The position numbers were made by a program, and so were the translations under genes. Below the pieces are notes generated by a model, which made no database searches, had not been told where the DNA came from, and worked only from the letters and a program-made list of their open reading frames with translations. Shown one piece after another: positions 59,442 through 64,000 of a stretch of 64,000 nucleotides of DNA; within the stretch, counting starts at the first letter, position 1; each line of letters starts with the position of its first letter. The DNA comes from Natronomonas salina (GTDB taxonomy: Archaea > Halobacteriota > Halobacteria > Halobacteriales > Haloarculaceae). Location: positions 3,472,001 through 3,536,000 of the forward strand of contig NZ_CP058335.1 in the NCBI RefSeq assembly GCF_013391105.1, in the 5' to 3' direction.

Positions 59442-59839
59442 CGGGTCCGGTAGTAGCCCATCGCGAGGAGGTAGACGCTGTACACGACCGTCGTCGTCCA
59501 CGCGACCGCCGCGCTGGCCGGCCCCCACGAGAAGTGCTCGGTCCCGGCGGGGACGACGAGCGAGGGGTACACCAGCGCGGAGAGCCAGCCGAACAGCGCC
59601 AGCGTGAGGCCGCTGGCCCGCCGGTGGATGCGGTCGTCCCGTTCGTCGAACAGCCGGACGTCCACCGCGTACGGGAGCGCGGCGGCGACGGCCATCCCGA
59701 CGGCGTACAGTCCGACCCCGAGTAGGGGCCGCTCGATCATCGCGCCGACGGCGAGACAGAGCCCCGCGGCGAGCCCGAAGGCGAGTGTCGATCGTCGATA
59801 CGTCGCGGGTTCGAATCGTGTCGTTGTCATGGTCATCAT
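59438..59839 (-). CDS. DUF2178-like membrane protein, copy 2
   Basis: 133 residues with four helices: STLAFGLAAGLCLAVGAM, LLGVGLYAVGMAVAAAL, LTLALFGWLSALVYPSLV and AAVAWTTTVVYSVYLLAMGYY. The cytoplasmic loop DERDDRIHRRASG matches the D-E-R-x5-R/K-A loop of DUF2178. Three in-frame ATGs (59839, 59836, 59830) could start it. Coupled to the XRE gene by ATGA. Confidence 0.78.
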   Translation of the reverse strand: MMTMTTTRFEPATYRRSTLAFGLAAGLCLAVGAMIERPLLGVGLYAVGMAVAAALPYAVDVRLFDERDDRIHRRASGLTLALFGWLSALVYPSLVVPAGTEHFSWGPASAAVAWTTTVVYSVYLLAMGYYRTR

Positions 59840-59869
59840 GTCGGTCGTTCGGTCTGTCGTTCACGCGGG

Positions 59870-60283
59870 TCACTTCCAGCAGCGCATCCCGATGCAGAAC
59901 GCTCCCAGGAGGAAGAACATGGCAGCGTAGCCGTACAGCGCCCCGAGCACGAGCGTGGGCGGTTCGTACCCGGCGGCGGAGAGGGCCGGAAGCGCCGGGC
60001 CGACGAGTATCAGTACCGCACCGACGACTCCGATGGTCCGTTTCGCCGCCTTCCGCTCCAGGGCGTGGTGCCGTTCGTCGTAGATGGTCACGGAACTCCC
60101 TCTCTGGATCCCGAGGAAGCCGAGGAACGCCGCCCAGTAGACGGCGAGGGCGGCGAGCGGCATCTCCACCTGGAGGCCGAGCAGGTATCCCGCGATCCCC
60201 ACCGCGAGACAGCCGTACATCGCGTATCTGTACTTGCGTCGCTTGGAGGGCAGGTTCGTCCCCTGCGCCGCGTTGGTCGTCAT
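59870..60283 (-). CDS. DUF2178-like membrane protein, copy 1
   Basis: 137 residues with four helices: YAMYGCLAVGIAGYLLGL, PLAALAVYWAAFLGFLG, IGVVGAVLILVGPALPAL and LVLGALYGYAAMFFLLGA. The loop YDERHHALERKAAKRTI is equivalent to that of copy 2. It is the first gene after the palindrome cluster. ATG 60283 is used; an upstream ATG at 60349 would lie inside the palindromes. The pair plus XRE resembles membrane-sensor/repressor units of bacteria. Confidence 0.8.
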   Translation of the reverse strand: MTTNAAQGTNLPSKRRKYRYAMYGCLAVGIAGYLLGLQVEMPLAALAVYWAAFLGFLGIQRGSSVTIYDERHHALERKAAKRTIGVVGAVLILVGPALPALSAAGYEPPTLVLGALYGYAAMFFLLGAFCIGMRCWK

Positions 60284-60298
60284 GATCGGATCACCTGG

Positions 60299-60345
60299 AA
60301 AGGACGCTTGTCGTAAAGCGTCCTTTACAGTAAAGCGTACTTTAC
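60299..60345 (-). promoter_or_regulatory. Cluster of palindromic operator-like sites
   Basis: Two palindromes, GTAAAGCGTCCTTTAC (60313-60328) and GTAAAGCGTACTTTAC (60330-60345), are spaced 17 bp apart. A further half-site AAAGGACGCTT (60299-60309) pairs with AAGCGTCCTTT (60316-60326) as an 11-bp inverted repeat. They lie between the DUF2178/XRE operon and the divergent regulator gene. Confidence 0.7.
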
Positions 60346-60388
60346 ACACTTACTTATTCTTTTCGCCGGTTCGTGGCCGTGAAGGTAC

Positions 60389-60397
60389 GCTTATACC
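60389..60397 (+). promoter_or_regulatory. TATA box for the COG1709-type regulator
   Basis: GCTTATACC, centred 26 nt before the ATG at 60419; a leaderless transcript is expected. Confidence 0.5.
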
Positions 60398-60418
60398 GGG
60401 GGCTGCCCATCTCGGCGT

Positions 60419-61123
60419 ATGCGCGACCCTCGCGAGGAGCTCGCCGAGCGCATCGCCGGCGAGGTCGCCCTCTCGGAGGACCCCGGGGCGACCCTCCGGA
60501 AGTGGCGCGAGGAGTTCGACGTCGCCCAGACGACGCTGGCCGACGAACTCGACGTCTCCGCGTCGGTGGTCTCCGACTACGAGAGCGGCCGCCGCGAGAA
60601 CCCCGGCATCCGCGTCGTCCGGCGGGTCGTCGAGGGACTGCTCGCCGTCGACGAGCGGCGCGGCGGCGACCGCGTCCGCCAGCACGCCCGCGTCCTCTCG
60701 GCCGGCTTCGACCAGGACGTCGTCTACGACCTCCGGGAGTACGCCGCGACCGTCCCGCTGACCCGGTTCTACCGGACCATCGACGCCGAGGAGATCACCG
60801 CCGGCACCGCCGACACCGTCGCCGGCCACACCGTCATCAACAGCGTCGAGGCGATCAAGCGGCTCTCCAGCGAGGAGTTCTACCGCCTCTACGGACAGTC
60901 GACGAACCGCGCGCTGGTCTTCACCGACGTAACTCGGGGGGAGTCGCCGCTCGTCGCCCTGCGCGTCGTGACGCCGACCCCGTCGGCGGTCGTCCTGCAC
61001 GGCATCGAGCCGGAGGGCCTCTGGGAGCACGCCCCCGCGCTGGCGCGGGCCGACGGCGTCTCGCTGGCGACCACGACCCGGCCGCTCGAGGAGTTGCTGG
61101 AGGCTCTCCGGGAGCTTCCCTGA
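60419..61123 (+). CDS. Archaeal XRE-type HTH regulator (COG1709-like)
   Basis: 234 residues. HTH at 25-80 (LRKWREEFDVAQTTLADELD, VSASVVSDYESGRRENPGIRVVRRVV). The C-terminal domain (about 100-230: VYDLREYAATVPLTRFYRTI, VAGHTVINSVEAIKRLSSEEFYRLYGQS, ATPTPSAVVLHG-like stretch) is a ligand-type domain conserved in archaea. Divergent from the DUF2178 operon. Targets unknown. Confidence 0.85.
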   Translation: MRDPREELAERIAGEVALSEDPGATLRKWREEFDVAQTTLADELDVSASVVSDYESGRRENPGIRVVRRVVEGLLAVDERRGGDRVRQHARVLSAGFDQDVVYDLREYAATVPLTRFYRTIDAEEITAGTADTVAGHTVINSVEAIKRLSSEEFYRLYGQSTNRALVFTDVTRGESPLVALRVVTPTPSAVVLHGIEPEGLWEHAPALARADGVSLATTTRPLEELLEALRELP

Positions 61124-61168
61124 CCGACGGCGTCGCTGGACGGCGGAAGAGAACTGAGAACTGGCGGG

Positions 61169-61543
61169 TTACTCGTCGTCGACGAGGACGGCGTTGACCT
61201 GGCCGTCCTGGCCGGGTCGGGAGGTGACGCGGGCCCTGCCCTCGGAGGTCTCGATGATGGCGCCCTTCGTGATGATGTTCCGGCGGACGTAGTTCGGGTT
61301 CGAGGGGTTCTCGACGACGTCCTCGATGTCGGCCTGGACGACGCCGCCGTCGGAGGCGACGCTGGCGACGCTCCGGGCGATGGCGCGGACCTTGTCCGTG
61401 TTGCCGTGGGCGTCGACGACCTTCAGCTGCTCGTCGCCGAGGCGGGTCTCCGTCGGCGCCGAGCCGAGCTCGTGCTTTCGCTTCTTTCGAACCGGACGAC
61501 GTCGCCCACCGGTGCGCTTCTTGGTGGACCGAGCGTGATTCAT
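61169..61543 (-). CDS. rps8e: 30S ribosomal protein S8e
   Basis: 124 residues. STKKRTGGRRRPVRKKRKHELG is the basic N-terminal block; SAPTETRLGDEQLKVVDAHG, VVENPSNPNYVRRNIITKGAIIET and RVTSRPGQDGQVNAVLV complete the S8e fold. Start at ATG 61543 (MNHARS); the longer upstream frame is not S8e-like. Confidence 0.96.
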   Translation of the reverse strand: MNHARSTKKRTGGRRRPVRKKRKHELGSAPTETRLGDEQLKVVDAHGNTDKVRAIARSVASVASDGGVVQADIEDVVENPSNPNYVRRNIITKGAIIETSEGRARVTSRPGQDGQVNAVLVDDE

Positions 61544-61651
61544 ATGGGTAGCAAGTCCGGGCGCGTACTTCAATGCCTCGGGTTGGACTCGCCCCGATCC
61601 GGGTCGCCAGCGCCGGAACGTTGAGGGGGACGGCCCCACCCACTACACACC

Positions 61652-61966
61652 ATGACGCTGAACGAACTCCCGGACATCGACCCGGCCGAGGGCGAGGTCG
61701 AGACCGCCGAACTGGTCGTCGAGGACGACGTCCTCGTGAAGCTGTTCGCGCTCGGGCCGGGCGGCGCCTTCGACCCGCACGTCCACGACGCGAGCACGAA
61801 CGTCTTCCACCTGCTCGAGGGGGAGGTCGTCGTCACGCGCGGCGACGAGACGGAGACGCTGACCGCGCCGACGGTGGTCCACAATCCCCGCGGCGTCGAA
61901 CACGGTGCACGGAACGAGAGCGACGACCGGGCCCTGCTGACGGCGAGTCTCTGTCCGCTCCCCTGA
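61652..61966 (+). CDS. Small cupin-domain protein
   Basis: 104 residues, one cupin barrel: GGAFDPHVHDASTNVFHLLEGEVVV (two His and the place of Glu) and PTVVHNPRGVEHGARNES (third His). Single-domain cupins bind metals and sugars or act as sensors. Function unknown. It has 107 nt upstream to rps8e, divergent. Confidence 0.85.
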   Translation: MTLNELPDIDPAEGEVETAELVVEDDVLVKLFALGPGGAFDPHVHDASTNVFHLLEGEVVVTRGDETETLTAPTVVHNPRGVEHGARNESDDRALLTASLCPLP

Positions 61967-62043
61967 CTCGCCCGCCGAGTGGACTCCCCGAAACCCGTCC
62001 TGAGTAGACAGGTCTATCATCGGGCCGCTGTCGAGTACCTGGT

Positions 62044-62571
62044 ATGAACCGTCGGCGCGTCGGGACGAGCCTCTACGCGGGGTTCCTGTTCACGGTGCTG
62101 GGGACCGTCGCGTGGGCGAGCGGCCAGCCGTTCATCTTCCCGAGCCTCGGGCCGTCGGCGTTCATCCTGGCGTTCGACCGCCAGGGCGAGCGCACCCGCG
62201 TCTACCGCGTCGTCGGCAGCCACCTGATCGGCGCCGTCGCCGGCTTCCTGGCGTACTCGCTGCTGGCGTCGGGCGTCACCCTGACGACGACGGCGGGGGC
62301 GTTCTCCGCCGACGGGCTCCGGTTGGCCGCCAGCGGGATGCTCTCCATCGTCGCGACCAGCTGGGGGATGATCGCGACCGACGCCAATCACGCGCCGGCC
62401 TGCGCGACGACGCTCATCGTCTCGCTCGGCCTGCTCTCGACGGCGTTCCAGGTGGTCACCATCGTCGTCAGCGTCGTCGTGCTCGTGGCGGTCCACGCCG
62501 CGGTCCTGGAGTGCTTCAAGCGGGTCGTCGGCGAGTCCTACCCGCTCTACACGGGCGAGGAGACGGAGTAA
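62044..62571 (+). CDS. HPP family membrane protein
   Basis: 175 residues with four helices. The family signature PFIFPSLGPSAFILAFD (near 29) and the ANHAPACATTLIVSLG block (near 116) are present. HPP proteins transport nitrite in chloroplasts and cyanobacteria (NITR2;1); a nitrite role is possible here as nirK is in the window, though 24 kb away. The context gives no proof. Confidence 0.85.
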   Translation: MNRRRVGTSLYAGFLFTVLGTVAWASGQPFIFPSLGPSAFILAFDRQGERTRVYRVVGSHLIGAVAGFLAYSLLASGVTLTTTAGAFSADGLRLAASGMLSIVATSWGMIATDANHAPACATTLIVSLGLLSTAFQVVTIVVSVVVLVAVHAAVLECFKRVVGESYPLYTGEETE

Positions 62572-62576
62572 CCTGC

Positions 62577-63575
62577 CTAGTCGCCGGGGACGAACGGCCC
62601 GAAGTCGGCGGTGCGGGCGGCGATGGTCGCGATCCGAAGCGAGTAGCTCAACAGCACGATGAACGGCAGAAAGACGAGCGTGACGCCGACCGCGGCGACG
62701 ACGACCAGCGTCCCGATGGCGACGTCCCCCGCGAGCGTCGGATAGACCATGACGAGGAGGCCGCCGCCGACGAGCGTCGGGAAGCCGACGTAGAGCAGCA
62801 GCCGCGAGAGGACCGCCAGCTCGTGCTGGACGTAGAGGGTCTTGAACGTCTGGCGGGCGACCGCCAGCGCCTCCAGCAGGTCGATGAGCTCGTCCAGCGG
62901 CCCGGTGTCCGCGAAGGCGTCGGTCCGCTCCAGCCGGTGGACCCGCGCGGTGTGGAGGTGGTCGCCCTGGTGGTGGCCGAGGACGGCCGTCAGGGCGTCG
63001 AAGGTCCCGAACTCCGCGTCGTCGAGCGCGTCGATCACCGGCCGTCCCTCCGCGACGAGCGCGTCGCCGAACCGCTCGACGTCGGCGACGTCGTCCTCGT
63101 CGGCGTCGTCGGCCAGCGAGCCGGGCAGCCGCCGTCCCGTCTCCACGGTCGCCAGGACGACGTGCTTCAGGAAGTCGGCGGGCGACGCCGGGCTGACGGT
63201 CTCTCCGGTGAGCTCCTCGACGTCGCGGCGGAACGAGACCATGCCCTGGAACCGGTCGGCGAGTTCGTCCGTCCAGCCCAGCTCCTGGGAGAGCACGAGC
63301 TGGTTGATCGCGAGGACGATGGTGATGAACGGGAGCGTCCCGCCGACAAGCCCCGACAGGAGCGTCACCACCGCCTGGTCGTTCCGGACGCGCAGGACGC
63401 CGCCGAGGTGGAGGGCGACGACCGCCGTGAAGACGCCCGCCGCGAGCACCGCGGAGATGACCAGCCGGTCGCCGTCGAGGAGCAGCCACCGCTTGACCGG
63501 CGACTCGGAGACGGGGTCGTAGGTGAGTTCGCTGTCCTCGTCCTCGAACGGGTCGGGCCCGTCGTCGGGGGCCAT
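62577..63575 (-). CDS. Haloarchaeal four-helix membrane protein with large soluble centre
   Basis: 332 residues. Two helices near 40-60 and 72-95, an acidic soluble region (100-240), and two helices near 247-305. VARQTFKTLYVQHELAVLSRLLLY and LSYSLRIATIAARTADFGPF are shared with the next gene. Function not known. The end is 6 nt from HPP, convergent. Confidence 0.75.
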   Translation of the reverse strand: MAPDDGPDPFEDEDSELTYDPVSESPVKRWLLLDGDRLVISAVLAAGVFTAVVALHLGGVLRVRNDQAVVTLLSGLVGGTLPFITIVLAINQLVLSQELGWTDELADRFQGMVSFRRDVEELTGETVSPASPADFLKHVVLATVETGRRLPGSLADDADEDDVADVERFGDALVAEGRPVIDALDDAEFGTFDALTAVLGHHQGDHLHTARVHRLERTDAFADTGPLDELIDLLEALAVARQTFKTLYVQHELAVLSRLLLYVGFPTLVGGGLLVMVYPTLAGDVAIGTLVVVAAVGVTLVFLPFIVLLSYSLRIATIAARTADFGPFVPGD

Positions 63576-63630
63576 GGGGACGCTTCGACCGGGGGCTCCG
63601 TAAAACGGCCGCCACCGCGGCGGGGCTCCG

Positions 63631-64000
63631 TCAGTCGTCGGACCGGGCGGAGCCGCCGAAGGGCTTGGCGTCGGGGTCGGAGTTGGCGAGGAACGGGCCG
63701 ATGGTGACCGTCCGCCGCGTCACGGTCGCGGTCCGGAGCGTGTAGGTGACGAGGAGCGCGGCGGGGAACGCCGCGATCGAGACGAGCGCGCTGGCGGCGT
63801 ACGGGAGGTAGGTGGGCCGCAGGGTGGGGCCGCGGAGGTCGCCGTAGAGGAGCCCGAGCATCGCCGCGGCGACGAGACCGACGGCGCCGGCGACGACGAT
63901 CAGCCGGGAGAACCGGGTGAGCTCCCGCTGCATGTAGGTGGTCTTGAAGTGCTCCCGCGCGACGCTGAAGAACTCCAGGACCTCCTGCAGGTCCGCCAGG
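63631..64000 (-). CDS. Paralogue of the preceding membrane protein (N-terminus outside window)
   Basis: The frame is open to the window edge, and codons 63934-63999 (FFSVAREHFKTTY and residues before) continue the homology with LLEALAVARQTFKTLYVQHE of the neighbour, so the true start lies outside. Two C-terminal helices and the end TLRTATVTRRTVTIGPFLAN parallel SLRIATIAARTADFGPF. Tandem duplication is evident. Confidence 0.72.
   Translation of the reverse strand, partial: LADLQEVLEFFSVAREHFKTTYMQRELTRFSRLIVVAGAVGLVAAAMLGLLYGDLRGPTLRPTYLPYAASALVSIAAFPAALLVTYTLRTATVTRRTVTIGPFLANSDPDAKPFGGSARSDD

Noticed and set aside
59805-59815. GGTTCGAATC, resembling a tRNA T-loop
   Set aside because: No acceptor, D or anticodon stem can be built around it, and it lies inside the N-terminal codons of a DUF2178 gene.

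Overview
The window is chromosomal DNA of a halophilic archaeon (class Halobacteria). The GC content is very high, the proteins are rich in Asp and Glu, and several genes have a haloarchaeal TATA box about 26 nt upstream of the start codon (leaderless transcripts). Archaea-specific genes confirm this: tgtA/arcS for archaeosine, eIF5A, ribosomal protein S8e, gatD, nurA, mch, pyrF, archaeal RNase HII, a Vms1-like release factor, ribose-1,5-bisphosphate isomerase and the C50 carotenoid genes crtD-lyeJ-cruF. The genus cannot be fixed from the sequence. No tRNA, rRNA or CRISPR array was seen, and no gene-free stretch exceeds 300 nt.

Layout. 1-6.9 kb: end of a lamin-tail-like protein, rnhB, a dgcN-dgcA pair (D-glutamate catabolism), a Tat-exported cyclase-family protein, a SecD-ectodomain-like surface protein, a Vms1-like protein and DUF5802. 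6.9-8.4 kb: an AT-richer tnpB-only insertion element with an intact RuvC triad. 8.5-13.6 kb: a secreted Asn/Ser-rich repeat protein, an ArsR-type regulator, small membrane proteins, gatD and a GNAT. 13.6-19.5 kb: a SAMP1-like modifier, tgtA-arcS, a lipoprotein, and a tight four-gene operon holding a second ubiquitin-like (MoaD/SAMP) protein. 19.4-29.8 kb: alpha/beta hydrolase, DUF1405, pdxS, a two-domain multicopper oxidase, a TrpD2-like protein, a fused siroheme decarboxylase, small membrane and regulatory proteins, nurA. 29.8-36.7 kb: trkA with two stand-alone RAM-domain proteins, R15P isomerase, J-domain protein, zinc finger, response regulator, pyrF, HAD hydrolase, DUF2240. 36.7-43.8 kb: nirK, mch, eIF5A-agmatinase, Nif3-like, and an APC permease with a Usp protein. 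43.8-49.5 kb: Pr6Pr, SDR, and the bacterioruberin cluster crtD-lyeJ-cruF with convergent crtB. 49.6-53.6 kb: gcvH and gcvT separated by a PAS histidine kinase. 53.7-64 kb: a cation exchanger with a short leader ORF, NYN, TatD-like, membrane proteins, two tandem YdjM-like hydrolases, a DUF2178/DUF2178/XRE operon behind three palindromic sites, a COG1709-type regulator, S8e, cupin, HPP and two paralogous membrane proteins.

How genes work together. DgcN and DgcA would convert D-Glu to N-acetyl-L-Glu. TgtA and ArcS make archaeosine at tRNA position 15. The agmatinase next to eIF5A fits the agmatine-dependent deoxyhypusine route of haloarchaea. CrtB, CrtD, LyeJ and CruF are steps toward bacterioruberin. 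GcvT and GcvH belong to the glycine cleavage system. AhbAB serves the siroheme-to-heme route, which heme enzymes of anaerobic respiration may need, and NirK indicates nitrite reduction. The best candidates for undescribed biology are the stand-alone SecD-P1-like surface protein, the DUF2178/XRE locus with its palindrome cluster, the short ORF coupled to the cation exchanger, the SAMP1-like protein with residues after its diglycine, and the four-gene operon around the second ubiquitin-like protein.
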